A stretch of DNA of 64,000 bases, from NCBI GenBank assembly GCA_963704975.1, contig CAVPIK010000006.1, positions 124,001 through 188,000 of the forward strand. The letters run 5' to 3'. The notes below the pieces were generated by a model. It was not told where the DNA came from. It saw only the letters and a list, made by a program, of their open reading frames with translations, and made no database searches. Source of the DNA: JAGNDO01 sp963704975. GTDB taxonomy: Bacteria > Chloroflexota > Anaerolineae > Caldilineales > Caldilineaceae. Position numbers and translations under genes: made by a program. This document shows, piece after piece, positions 34,832 to 46,110 of this stretch (the stretch's first letter is position 1; each line of letters starts with the position of its first letter).

Positions 34832-37396
34832 TCATCGACACATAAACGGATCTTCGGTGCAGCGAGAAAGCAGGGGCAGATAGATCTGCTTGCCCACAAT
34901 CGCAGTGTTGGGCAGGGCGGCCAAGGTCTTGTCCGGGTTGGTGATCCACAGGGTGTGAATCCCCGGCCCCAAGGTGGCCGGGATGGTGGCGGTGATCTGA
35001 GATTCCCCCGTCACCGTCACGGAAATCAACTCGGTCTGGCCCAGGCGCAGGGTGGGGACGCCCATGAAATTCTGGCCGGTGACAGTGATGGTGGCGCTCT
35101 TGCCCAGTTCCAGCACGTTGGTGAGGCTGCCGCTCTGGCTGATCACCGCCGAATCGATCACCGGCGTGGTCCACGAGCCAAGGCTGATGTGGCCTACATA
35201 GGCCGCGTCCACAGAGGTGCTAACGTCCGTGTGGAAAGAGATGATGAGGGTGACTTTTTGGGCTGCCCAAGGTGTCAGATCGAAGGTGTAAAGTGGCCAA
35301 CCGGAACTGCCAGAGTTGTATTCTGTCAATGCATCGGTATAGACAGCCGTGGTCATAATACCGCCGGAATCCAACACCATCAGGTCGGTGATCGTTTGCT
35401 GGCTCTTGATCTGGACTCGGAAGGTCGCATCTTTCAGCCAACCTACGGCACTCAAATTCAGCACCGGGTTCACAACCCCAGCCAGATCTATATTCTTGGA
35501 GACATAGGTCTCTCCGATCACATAGAAATAGCCCGGACTGCCAAGGCGCAACGCCCCCTGGCCCCGGTCAACCGAGCCAACCACCTTTGTCCAATCAGAC
35601 GGCCAATTGCTGTCCGCAAAGTCGCCGTAGTTGAAGATATCATCCGCCGGAAGCAGCACCCTACGGGTCATGACTGTGTACCGTTCAAAGTCGTATTCGG
35701 TCAGCATTGGAATGCTGGGCGGAGTCTTATAGCCGGGATGGGCGAAGGTGGTCCATTCACCTTCCCGAGGCGAGGACATGACAAGCCCCTGCACCTTGCC
35801 AACCGCATCCGTCCGATCCGAGGTCAACTGCCAATTGCGCCGGGTCACCTGGGCATCGGGGACGGGTCGCCCCATCACATCCCTGGTTTGCAGATTGATG
35901 TGGCCCTGATAGGTGTTGAAATGGATGGGCGCGGACCAAGGGCCCAGATTGCCTACATGGTCAATGCCCTGAATCCGCAGGTTTAGTTCACCATTCTCTT
36001 TGGGCGTCAACCCATCAAAAGCGAGATCCGGCCCGGTGAAAGAGGTGACGTGAACCGTGTTGGCAAGCCAATTCCCATACAGATCAGTTTCAAGATTCAC
36101 CCCCGTAATCCCCGACCCGCCAGCATCATTACCGGAAAGCTTGACATGATGAGTCCGGTCAATTCCAACAAAGATGGGCCAAGTCGGATATTCCGAGAAT
36201 TGCAGCACCGGCCCCTGCTTATCATCGTTCACCCAACTTCCGATCATAGCCAACGAAGCAATCGGCTCGAAGGTGTGGAATTGCAGCCCCGCTCCAATTC
36301 GGACCCGCTCGAACCTCAGATCGATCAACACCATCTCACCGTTGACGTTACCGTAGATCGCCCGGTTGATCAGAAGAGAGGGATCGCCCTCAGTCGGGTC
36401 CTGGATCGGGTGGGAGGGGCCAGGCATAATATCCTGAGTGCCGCCGGGATCGTAGATCATCACAGGCACATCTCCTTGGGAACCCCTGGTGATTTGGCCC
36501 AGTTCGTTCCACCCATCCCCATCAAAATCAGCATCAAAGATCAGCCCGGCAACCCCCACGCGCAGATTTTCCAGTTGGGCCAATTCACCCTGAAACAGCG
36601 CCCGCCGCCCGCCATCGTTGGTCCAAATCGACGCTTGCCCGGAGACCGTGTAGTGGACCCAATAGAGGGTGTTCCCAGACCAAACCGGCATCACATCATG
36701 GGCATAGGGATCATATTCCTGCCGGATCTGGTTGCTGCCATCCGCATTCATGACATAGATGTCATACTGCCGATCCCGCCCCGACGCAAAGGCGATACGA
36801 CCATCGCTGGACCAGGCTGGCCAGTCGTCCGGCGCATCGTGAACCGTCAAGCGCCTGGGCGCGGCGGACCCATCCACGGGCACGGTGTAGATCTCGGCGT
36901 TGCCATCCCGCACAGAGGTGAAGACCACCAACCCCAGGCCAGCGTGCAACTGGGGCCGCACATCCGCGGCCGGGTGAGTCGTCAACCGGCGCACGTCGCT
37001 GCCGTCCAGGCGCAGGCTGTAGATGTCCCAGCCGTTGTCCGAAATAGCCTGGACCACAATCCGGCTCCACTGGCGCAGGGGCTGCGGGCCGAAGTCCGAC
37101 GTGGGCGCGGACGGGGCGACGGCCGCCCGGCTCTGGGCGGCCAGGTCCGCCTGGATGCGTTCGATGGCGAAGATTCTCGCACGCGGGGGTCCGTGGGATC
37201 CGACATGGCGATGTCCCGCAAAGCCAGGGGTGGCAAGGGGCTGGCATCTTGGGCCTGGACAGATCCCCAAGCGAGAAAAGAACACGAGCATCACGGCCAA
37301 GATGAGCGAATAGACTCTGATCGCCGATAGTCTTTGGGCAAAATTTGCATTGGATATAGGCTGTCTTGAATTGGATTGGATTTCGGGAGTCATCAT
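34832..37396 (-). CDS. Secreted TolB-like propeller protein (paralogue of the preceding gene)
   Basis: 854 residues: hydrophobic signal (YSLILAVMLVFFSRLG), then PD40 blades such as GWDIYSLRLDGSDVRRLT, AEIYTVPVDGSAAPRRLTVH and YDIYVMNADGSNQIR. Later come EF-hand-like DFDGDGWNELG and a loosely similar C-terminal half with TIG-type TVTGQNFMG, ending VGKQIYLPLLSR then a short CTEDPFMCR tail. Two compensating slips (about 37200-37260) disturb only residues 50-70. No enzyme motifs are seen, so it probably binds a surface polymer or protein. Adjacent paralogues suggest tandem duplication. Confidence 0.82.
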   Translation of the reverse strand: MMTPEIQSNSRQPISNANFAQRLSAIRVYSLILAVMLVFFSRLGICPGPRCQPLATPGFAGHRHVGSHGPPRARIFAIERIQADLAAQSRAAVAPSAPTSDFGPQPLRQWSRIVVQAISDNGWDIYSLRLDGSDVRRLTTHPAADVRPQLHAGLGLVVFTSVRDGNAEIYTVPVDGSAAPRRLTVHDAPDDWPAWSSDGRIAFASGRDRQYDIYVMNADGSNQIRQEYDPYAHDVMPVWSGNTLYWVHYTVSGQASIWTNDGGRRALFQGELAQLENLRVGVAGLIFDADFDGDGWNELGQITRGSQGDVPVMIYDPGGTQDIMPGPSHPIQDPTEGDPSLLINRAIYGNVNGEMVLIDLRFERVRIGAGLQFHTFEPIASLAMIGSWVNDDKQGPVLQFSEYPTWPIFVGIDRTHHVKLSGNDAGGSGITGVNLETDLYGNWLANTVHVTSFTGPDLAFDGLTPKENGELNLRIQGIDHVGNLGPWSAPIHFNTYQGHINLQTRDVMGRPVPDAQVTRRNWQLTSDRTDAVGKVQGLVMSSPREGEWTTFAHPGYKTPPSIPMLTEYDFERYTVMTRRVLLPADDIFNYGDFADSNWPSDWTKVVGSVDRGQGALRLGSPGYFYVIGETYVSKNIDLAGVVNPVLNLSAVGWLKDATFRVQIKSQQTITDLMVLDSGGIMTTAVYTDALTEYNSGSSGWPLYTFDLTPWAAQKVTLIISFHTDVSTSVDAAYVGHISLGSWTTPVIDSAVISQSGSLTNVLELGKSATITVTGQNFMGVPTLRLGQTELISVTVTGESQITATIPATLGPGIHTLWITNPDKTLAALPNTAIVGKQIYLPLLSRCTEDPFMCR

Positions 37397-37435
37397 GTGT
37401 CTTTTTCTCTTTGGTTTTGGGCGGATAGCTCATTC

Positions 37436-37476
37436 GTGTGACTGCATGGAAGCGACAGGCTTCCATGCAGTCACAC
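37436..37476. terminator. Hairpin between secreted-protein genes
   Basis: An 18-bp stem (GTGTGACTGCATGGAAGC/GCTTCCATGCAGTCACAC) with a five-base loop, 27 bp past the stop of the next minus-strand gene. Confidence 0.7.
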
Positions 37477-37503
37477 ATCAAAAATCTACCTCAGATGGAA
37501 CCC

Positions 37504-38271
37504 CTATTGGACTGAATTGGCAAAATAGACGGGCCTGGATTGAGACTCACCCTTTGACCCATCCGCTGTATCGATCTGAATACGCCAACTAAACTGCGGG
37601 GGAAACGGATTGAAGGGATCGACAGTTATACTGTCTGCCGACAGCGTATATTCTCCAGCGTAACCTAGATCTAGGCTAGTGAATGTAGTACCGTTTGTGG
37701 TATCGACTACGATGAATTTGTATGTTTCGTCAGGATTGCCAGGTCGGGGCGTCCAGCGGAAGGTATAGGGCAGGCTCACTGTTGTACCCATCGCGGGATC
37801 GGTCAAGATCACATCAGCCACATCAAAGGTCGGCATTGTGACAGTATCGCCTTCCTTCAGGTCAAAAATCGAAGCTGTATTCCAGTAAAAGAGGGTGTTG
37901 CCTCCTTGGTAATTGAAGCGCACGAAGTACGAGTATCCCGGTCGCAGGGGAGCAACATCAGCAAACCGGTAATTGCCCTGGGAATCCGTATTCATGAAGC
38001 TAACCATATTGGCAGGGGTGCCCGGTGCCCCTTGGTCCATGAGCGCCACCAATCCAGCGGCTTCGGGCGATTCGCCGTTCATCACCTTGCCAGAGATGGT
38101 CGTGGACAAGTTAGCCCCCCCAGAAGTCATCGGGAGGTAGACGAACTTATCCAAAACCGGCGGCTCCTCGGACCCACGGGCCTCCAGCGGTGTGCCGGCT
38201 GTGAAAACCAGAGCCAAAAACATGACCAATGCACTGACTACGAAAAATCGAAAACGCTTGCTGCAAAACAT
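37504..38271 (-). CDS. Secreted protein with carboxypeptidase-regulatory-like domain
   Basis: 255 residues. The signal peptide VVSALVMFLALVFTAGTPLE is followed by a FVYLPMTSGG segment, then a transthyretin-like carboxypeptidase-regulatory domain (ISGKVMNGESPEAAGLVALM, NTDSQGNYRFADVAPLRPGY) and a fibronectin-like beta domain (YTFRWTPRPGNPDETYKFIV). AAAGGAACAG precedes ATG 38271. Frame intact. No enzymatic residues; likely a surface or matrix protein of the same group as the two TolB-like genes. Confidence 0.8.
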   Translation of the reverse strand: MFCSKRFRFFVVSALVMFLALVFTAGTPLEARGSEEPPVLDKFVYLPMTSGGANLSTTISGKVMNGESPEAAGLVALMDQGAPGTPANMVSFMNTDSQGNYRFADVAPLRPGYSYFVRFNYQGGNTLFYWNTASIFDLKEGDTVTMPTFDVADVILTDPAMGTTVSLPYTFRWTPRPGNPDETYKFIVVDTTNGTTFTSLDLGYAGEYTLSADSITVDPFNPFPPQFSWRIQIDTADGSKGESQSRPVYFANSVQ

Positions 38272-38838
38272 GATCTGTTCCTTTCTTTTCCTCTCCAAGT
38301 TGGAGAAGGGGGTGGGTATGAACCGCTCAACCATCGATGTCGGGCAGTTGAGCGGTAAGTCAACGTCCTGGCAAGTACAATTTGAAAAAATGCCCGGCAA
38401 TCACGAATCTGACGGGAACGGTTTTGGGCTGAGAGAGGCCCAATCCGCACGCGAGACCGAGTTATCGCCAGTTCTGGGGAAAGTGAAATCCACAACCATG
38501 CCAGGTTTTGAGTCAATATTGGAGGTGGGCATCCACTTCAAGGGGTGCAAAAAAAGGGGGGGGGGGATGACATAACGTCCAAAGGTTGCAGGAGAATCGG
38601 CACGGGCAGAGGCGGAGAAACGAGGGTGCGTCGGGCGGTACAGCGAAGGTGCAACATGGTATCCTCCTCAGGAGATAAGAATGGACGGCATTGCTATTTT
38701 GATTGGTCGGGTCAACACAGATACCCCCAACACGTTTCAGATTACCCCGATTCAATGCCGTTTGTATGCTGTCATCTGTCCCTTTTTTCTTAGGACATAT
38801 CATATTTCAGGCTTTCCAACTCCGCAAAATTTTGCCCC
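38272..38838. other. Gene-free divergent gap with an A7G11 tract
   Basis: 570 bp without a supportable gene. It holds an uninterrupted A7G11 tract (38549-38566). Short open frames here have no ribosome site or motif. Upstream sequence of the secreted protein gene and of the TetR gene lies here. Confidence 0.6.
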
Positions 38839-38868
38839 TTGACAGCGCCCCTTCCCCCATGCTATCAT
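38839..38868 (+). promoter_or_regulatory. Promoter of the TetR regulator
   Basis: TTGACA (38839-38844) and TATCAT (38863-38868) with an 18-bp spacer. Transcription should begin near 38875, 15 bp before the GTG. CATG motifs around the -10 box (CATGCTATCATG) give a small dyad that may be an operator. Confidence 0.75.
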
Positions 38869-38889
38869 GCAACATGAAAGGTGAATCAG

Positions 38890-39504
38890 GTGTCAACTTC
38901 TGCCCCACTCGACCGGCCCCAGCCGGTCACCGCCCGAGGACAACAGACCCGCCAGAACCTGCTGGATGCTGCGGAAGCGGTCTTCGGCGAGGTTGGTTTT
39001 GAGCGCGCTTCCATCACCGCGTTGACCCGACGGGCCGGGGTGGCCCAGGGCACTTTTTACGTTTATTTCCCAGACAAACAATCGATCTTTGTGGAATTGG
39101 TGCGAGGGCTCAGTCACCAGGTGCGCCAGGAGATGGCCGAGGCCGTGGCCGGGTTGACCGACCGCATGGCCATCGAGCGCTCAGGCTTTCGGGTCTTCTT
39201 CAGCTTTATCCATCACCACCGCAGCATGTACAAGATCGTGCGCCAGGCCGAGTTCGTGGACGAGGAACTCTATCGCTGGTATTACCGACGCATGGCCGAC
39301 GGCTATATCCAGGGTCTTTCCAAGGCTATGGACGCCGGACAGATCCGGCAGATGGACCCGGAGGTGCTGGCCTACTGCCTCATGGGCATGGGCGACTTCC
39401 TGGGCATGCGCTGGGTGCTGTGGGACGAGGACGGCCTGCCCAATGGGGTCTTTGAGCAGTTTATGGAGATCATCCAGCGGGCCGTAACCCTCTCCCCCGC
39501 CTGA
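38890..39504 (+). CDS. TetR/AcrR-family transcriptional regulator
   Basis: 204-residue repressor. The N-terminal HTH reads RQNLLDAAEAVFGEVGFERA and ITALTRRAGVAQGTFYVYFP, the standard TetR signature. The C-terminal domain is all helical with an aromatic-rich ligand pocket (FFSFIHHHRSMYKIV, YRWYYRRMADGY). GTG 38890 is chosen: AAAGGTGAATCAG gives the better ribosome site, while GTG 38881 has none. It heads the cluster of ligase and hydrolase genes and probably controls it in response to an acyl-CoA or hydrophobic acid. Confidence 0.92.
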   Translation: MSTSAPLDRPQPVTARGQQTRQNLLDAAEAVFGEVGFERASITALTRRAGVAQGTFYVYFPDKQSIFVELVRGLSHQVRQEMAEAVAGLTDRMAIERSGFRVFFSFIHHHRSMYKIVRQAEFVDEELYRWYYRRMADGYIQGLSKAMDAGQIRQMDPEVLAYCLMGMGDFLGMRWVLWDEDGLPNGVFEQFMEIIQRAVTLSPA

Positions 39505-39560
39505 CCGATTCTTGCACCCGTGCCAGCCATCTTTGAACCTGACCGGCAAAGGAGCCATCC

Positions 39561-41099
39561 GTGAATCTCGGTACCCTGATACCCCGTCACGCCCGCTATC
39601 GTGCGGACCATTTGGCTGTGGTCTTTGGGGATCATCGGCTGACCTATGCCCAATTTCAGCGCCGGGTGAACCGGTTGGCCAATGGGCTGCTGGGGCTTGG
39701 GGTGGTCAAGGACAGCAAAGTCGCCACGATTTTGCCCAACTCGTTGGAGATTTTGGAGACCTTTTGGGCCGTGGCGCAGATTGGGGCGGTGGTGGTCCCC
39801 CTGAGCAATCTGCTCCGGGGCAGCGGACTGGCCCGCCTACTGGCTGATTCCGACAGCGAAGTGGTGATCACCAATCGGGCCTTTGCCCCCTATTTGGACG
39901 CCGTGCGTTCAGACCTATCCGGCATCTCGGCAGACCGCTTTATTCTCACGGACGGCGATGATGTGCCCGGCTACCGCAGCTATGCCGCCCTGACCGCCGC
40001 AGCCGCCGAGAGTGCGCCGCCCTACGTGGAAATCCACGACGACGATCCCTATAACATCATCTACAGCAGCGGCACCACGGGGTTGCCCAAGGGGATCGTC
40101 CACACCCACTACATCCGCAGTCTGTACGGCCAGGGCTTCGCCGCCGCCTATCGCATTACCCCGGAAAGTGTCATTTTACACACGGGATCTCTGGTCTTCA
40201 ACGGGGCCTTCCTCACCCTAATGCCGGCCTTTTTTCAAGGGGCCACCTACATCCTGCACCCCCAGTTTGACCCGATCAAGATGATCGAGACCATCGCCCA
40301 AGAGCGGGTGACCCACATCATGACCGTGCCGTCCCAGATCATCGCTCTGCTCAACGCCCCCAATTTTTCGGCAGAGACCATGGGGTCGTTGGAGATGATC
40401 TGCTCCGTGGGCGCTCCCCTGCATCGGGAGCACAAGGACGAGCTGAACCGGCGGCTGCCCAACCGTTTTTACGAACTCTATGGCCTGACCGAGGGCTTCG
40501 TGACCATTTTGGACAAGAGCGACGTGCCGGCCAAGCTGGATTCCGTGGGCTGTCCGCCGCCTTTGTATGAGATGTACATTGCGGATGAGCAGGGCCAGCC
40601 CGCCGCCCCCGGCGTGGTCGGGGAGATTGTGGGCCGGGGGCCCATCACCATGCCCGGCTATTACAAACGCCCGGACCTGACCGCCAAGACCATCGTGGAC
40701 GGCTGGATCCATACCGGGGATCTGGGCTATTTGGACGAGGACGGCTATCTCTATTTGGTAGACCGCCAGAAGGACCTGATCATCTCCGGCGGGGTGAACG
40801 TCTTCCCTCGGGACATCGAGGAGATCATCGTGCAGCACCCGGCGGTGCGGGAGGCCGCCGTCTTTGGCATCCCCAGCGAGAAGTGGGGCGAGTCTCCCCT
40901 GGCGATGGTGATTTTGCACACGGCAGACGCCATCAGCGCCCCGGATCTGCGGACGTGGATCAATCAGCGGGTGGAAGCCCGCTATCAACAGGTCCACGAC
41001 GTCATCATCATGGAAGATTTTCCCCGCAGCGTGGCGGGCAAGACGCTCAAACGTATTATGCGCGAACCGTATTGGGGTGGACGCGACACCCAAATTTGA
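39561..41099 (+). CDS. Acyl-CoA synthetase (AMP-forming), first of three
   Basis: ANL-superfamily ligase activating a carboxylic acid to an acyl-CoA via an adenylate. 512 residues with the phosphate loop IIYSSGTTGLPKGIVH, YELYGLTEG, TGDLGYLDEDGYLY, hinge VDRQKDLIISGGVNVFPRD and the C-terminal lysine region SVAGKTLKRIMRE. AAAGGAG precedes GTG 39561. The frame is intact. Fatty or aromatic acid is possible; the pocket cannot be read from sequence. It is 56 bp downstream of the TetR gene. Confidence 0.92.
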   Translation: MNLGTLIPRHARYRADHLAVVFGDHRLTYAQFQRRVNRLANGLLGLGVVKDSKVATILPNSLEILETFWAVAQIGAVVVPLSNLLRGSGLARLLADSDSEVVITNRAFAPYLDAVRSDLSGISADRFILTDGDDVPGYRSYAALTAAAAESAPPYVEIHDDDPYNIIYSSGTTGLPKGIVHTHYIRSLYGQGFAAAYRITPESVILHTGSLVFNGAFLTLMPAFFQGATYILHPQFDPIKMIETIAQERVTHIMTVPSQIIALLNAPNFSAETMGSLEMICSVGAPLHREHKDELNRRLPNRFYELYGLTEGFVTILDKSDVPAKLDSVGCPPPLYEMYIADEQGQPAAPGVVGEIVGRGPITMPGYYKRPDLTAKTIVDGWIHTGDLGYLDEDGYLYLVDRQKDLIISGGVNVFPRDIEEIIVQHPAVREAAVFGIPSEKWGESPLAMVILHTADAISAPDLRTWINQRVEARYQQVHDVIIMEDFPRSVAGKTLKRIMREPYWGGRDTQI

Positions 41100-41134
41100 T
41101 CACCTTTGATCACCGATTGCAGAAGGAGAAGAAA

Positions 41135-42187
<1,053 letters not shown>

Positions 42188-42189
42188 GT

Positions 42190-42272
42190 CTAAGGACTGA
42201 GTGCGGAGGACTGAGGACTGAGTGGCACTCGACGACACTCAGTCCTCAGTCCTCCGCACTCAGTCCTCACTC
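42190..42272. repeat. Inverted pair of GACTGAG heptamer arrays
   Basis: Left arm GGACTGAGTGCGGAGGACTG with further GACTGAG units; right arm CACTCAGTCCTCAGTCCTCC and onward; near-perfect complement around a short loop. Confidence 0.93.
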
Positions 42273-42303
42273 AACCCGACTCTCAACTTGAAACGAGCAA
42301 CCT

Positions 42304-43302
<999 letters not shown>

Positions 43303-43304
43303 CC

Positions 43305-44853
43305 ATGTACATCGGTGACTGGATGGGCCGAGGGGCGCAATATTGGCCCGACAACATAGCCGTGGTGGACGCGGCCAAGCTCGACGCCGAGCAGCCGAAA
43401 CAAGGACGTTTCACCTATGCCGAGATGAACCGGCGGGCGGAAGCGGTGGCCGGTTGGCTGCAAGCCCAGGGCCTCGGACACGGCGACCGGGTGGCCGTCG
43501 TCGCCCTCAACGGCGTGGAGGTGCTGGACATCTTCTTCGCCTGCGGCAAGCTGGGCGCGATCTTCGTGCCGTTCAACTGGCGACTGCACCCGGCGGAACT
43601 GGCGGATCTGGTCGTCCAGACCACGCCCGCCGCCCTATTTTTCTCGGACGAATTCGCCCAATCCATCGCCGCCATCCAGCCGGATTGCCCATCGATTACA
43701 AGTTATGTCCACCTGGAAGGCCCCGGCCTCCCCAACCAGCGCACCTTTCCAAACCATTCTCGACGCACCAATCACGATTCACATTCGCAATCGCAACATC
43801 CGAAGAGGACATCATCGCCCTCCTCTTCACCGGCGGCACCACGGGATTGCCCAAAGCGGCCCAGATCAGCTATCGCATGATCGCGTGGAACACGCTGAAC
43901 ACCGTGATCCACGAGTTGAACCGGGACGATGTGACCATCACCCACACGCCGCTTTTTCACACGGGCGGGCTGTTGGTTTACACCGTCCCCCTGCTGACGC
44001 TTGGGCGGCACCGTCGTCCTCATGCGCAAGTGGACGCCCGACGAAATGCTGGCTTTGATCGAGCAGGAGCGGGTGACCATGTTCTTCTGTGTGCCCACCC
44101 AATATCAGATGCTCATGGGGTCGCCGAAGTTTGCCGAGACCGACTTTTCCAGCGTGCGCTTCCTGACCAGCGGCGGCGCACCCTTGCCGGTCTCGTTGCT
44201 GAAAGCGTGGACCGCGGTCCACCCCACCCCCTTCAAACAGGGCTTCGGCATGACCGAGTTTGGGCCGGGCATCTTCAGCATGGGGCCGGAATTCGCTGTC
44301 AGCAAGGCCGGGTCCATCGGGCGGCCCAACTATTTTGTGGAGGCCCGGCTGGTGGACGAGGCCAACATCCCCGTCCCCACGGGTGAAGTCGGTGAGTTGG
44401 TATTGCGGGGACCGTCCATGTGCTCCGGCTATTTCGACAACCCGGCGGCCAGCGCCGAAGCCGTGGACGCCGAGGGCTGGTTCCACACCGGCGACATGGC
44501 CCGCACGGACGCCGACGGCTTCTACTTCATCGTGGACCGCAAGAAGGACATGTTCATCTCCGGCGGCGAGAATGTCTATCCGGCGGAGATCGAGAAGGCG
44601 TTGTACGAGCACCCCGCGGTCCACATGTGCGCGGTGATCGGCGTGGCCGATGCCAAGTGGGGCGAGGTGGGCCATGGCCTGCGTCATCCTCAAGCCGGGG
44701 ATGGCAGCCACGGAAGCTGAGTTGCTCGACCACATGCAGGCCCGGTTGGCCCGGTTCAAAGTGCCCAAATCCGTGGCCTTTTACGACCAATTCCCCATCT
44801 CCGCCGCGGGCAAGATTTTGAAGCGGGAATTGAAAGCAGCCGCTAGCGGTTAG
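43305..44853 (+). CDS. Acyl-CoA synthetase (AMP-forming), second of three (several frameshifts)
   Basis: ANL ligase. In successive frames: MYIGDWMGRGAQYWPDNIAV, FTYAEMNRRAEAVAGWLQAQ, then IALLFTGGTTGLPKAAQ (phosphate loop), ITHTPLFHTGGLLVYTVP, QGFGMTEFGPGIF, GWFHTGDMARTDADGFYFIV, KKDMFISGGENVYPAEIEKA and the final SAAGKILKREL lysine. Slips near 43740, 43805, 44005 and 44680. The first two flank a heptamer-like array. Overlap with the KAS III stop suggests co-translation. Substrate unknown. Confidence 0.85.
43765..43800. repeat. Heptamer-like array inside the second CoA ligase gene
   Basis: AATCACG, ATTCACA, TTCGCAA, TCGCAAC with roughly a 7-bp period, between the N-terminal domain and the phosphate-loop segment. 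Frame is lost here. Confidence 0.55.
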
Positions 44854-44865
44854 CCGGCGGGAGAG

Positions 44866-44948
44866 AAACGTCCCCGGCACTTTCTCCCCAAGCGAGCGGA
44901 TAAGATCTATGCCCAACCACGATGTTCGTGAAAGTGCCGGGGACGTTT
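44866..44948. repeat. Inverted repeat with AAACGTCCCCGGCACTTT arms
   Basis: Eighteen-bp perfect arms (44866-44883 and 44931-44948) separated by 47 bp. It starts 13 bp after the CoA ligase stop and may end that transcript. Confidence 0.8.
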
Positions 44949-44986
44949 CGGGGTAGACCACGATGGCTCATTGGAAATTCCCGGGG

Positions 44987-45069
44987 TAACCCGCTTGGTT
45001 TCGATACGGCCTCAGTCCAGGGTCGGCGGAATTGTTTGGTTAACCCGGCCTACTCAACCGGCGCTAACC
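44987..45069. repeat. Dispersed repeat, GTTGAGTAG family (right half only)
   Basis: Starts ACCCGCTTGGTTTCGATACG and ends GTTAACCCGGCCTACTCAAC then CGGCGC. It matches the right half of the 27921-28095 copy. Confidence 0.85.
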
Positions 45070-45120
45070 TGTGAACCCTGGACACGTCCAATGAGCCACC
45101 ACGATTTGAAAGGCCCGCCG

Positions 45121-45963
45121 ATGGACAAATTCGCCCAAGTCAACGGCATCAATCTGCACTACCTGGATCACCCCGGCGGCGAACCGGCCCTGATCCTGCT
45201 CCACGGGCTGACGGCCAACGCCCACGCGTTTGATGGGCTGGTCCAGGCCGGGCTCTCGCCCAAATTCCGCACGATCTCCGTGGATCTGCGGGGGCGGGGG
45301 CAGAGCGACAAACCGGCCACGGGCTACAGTCTGGCCGAGCATGGGGCGGACATCCTGGGGCTGCTGGATCTGCTGGGCATCGAGCAAGCCGTGCTGGTCG
45401 GCCATTCCTTTGGCGGGCTGCTCTCGGTCTATCTGGCCGCCACCCATCCCGAACGTGTCTCGTGTATGGTGATCATGGACGCCGGTCTGTTGCACCCCAA
45501 CGTGCGGGAATTGATCGGCCCGTCCGTGGAGCGGTTGGGCAAGCCCGTGGCCTCGTGGGAAAGCTACATGGCGGCGGTCAAGGCCCAACCGGCGTACAAC
45601 GGCTGGTGGGACGAGGCGATGAACGCCTATTATGAAGCCGATGTGGAGATCCGGGACGACGGCACAGTCATGCCCCTGTCCAGCCCGGCGGCCATTGCCG
45701 AGGCCACGGACAAGGCCTTGGGGCTGCCTTGGGCCGAACTTTTCGCCCAGGCCAATGTGCCCGCCATCCTGATCAACGCCCCCGGTCCCTTTGGCCCGCC
45801 AGGCACTGCGGCCATCCAGCCAGAGGAGCAAGGGCGGCTGACCGCCAGTCTGCTGCCCCAATGCGCCTATATCAAAGTGGATGGCAACCACATGACCATG
45901 CTCTACGGCGACCCCGCCCGACAGATCGTGGAACGCATGACCGATTTTGTGATCCCTTCCTGA
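45121..45963 (+). CDS. Alpha/beta hydrolase
   Basis: 280-residue hydrolase: LILLHGLTANAHAFDGLV, VDLRGRGQSDKPATGYSL, nucleophile LVGHSFGGLLSVYLA, GLPWAELFAQANVPAILINA near the acid and VDGNHMTMLYGDP with the catalytic His. ATG 45121 has AAAGG upstream; ATG 45091 in the same frame is possible. Resembles meta-cleavage and haloalkane-type hydrolases. Intact frame. Confidence 0.88.
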   Translation: MDKFAQVNGINLHYLDHPGGEPALILLHGLTANAHAFDGLVQAGLSPKFRTISVDLRGRGQSDKPATGYSLAEHGADILGLLDLLGIEQAVLVGHSFGGLLSVYLAATHPERVSCMVIMDAGLLHPNVRELIGPSVERLGKPVASWESYMAAVKAQPAYNGWWDEAMNAYYEADVEIRDDGTVMPLSSPAAIAEATDKALGLPWAELFAQANVPAILINAPGPFGPPGTAAIQPEEQGRLTASLLPQCAYIKVDGNHMTMLYGDPARQIVERMTDFVIPS

Positions 45964-45964
45964 T

Positions 45965-46045
45965 TTCACCACAAAGTCGCAAAGAACGCGAAGAAGAAAC
46001 TTTTCTTTCTTTTCGCCTTTGCGCCCTTGGCGTCTTTGCGGTGAA
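45965..46045. repeat. Inverted repeat of 9-bp units (TTCACCACAAAG)
   Basis: Left arm TTCACCACAAAGTCGCAAAG; right arm GCGCCCTTGGCGTCTTTGCG then GTGAA. It is closely similar to the element at 24858-24938. Confidence 0.88.
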
Positions 46046-46110
46046 GATTCTTTGACCATATCTCGCATACATCTCGCATTTCATTCACTTTACCCAAAGG
46101 AGATTCACAG

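Noticed and set aside
34832..37396. Peptidase or protease function for the TolB-like proteins
   Set aside because: Propeller and TIG-like segments are clear, but no catalytic Ser/His/Asp motif follows them.
42190..42272. CRISPR array or attachment site at the GACTGAG repeats
   Set aside because: The units are 7 bp, contiguous and inverted, with no unique spacers and no integrase nearby.
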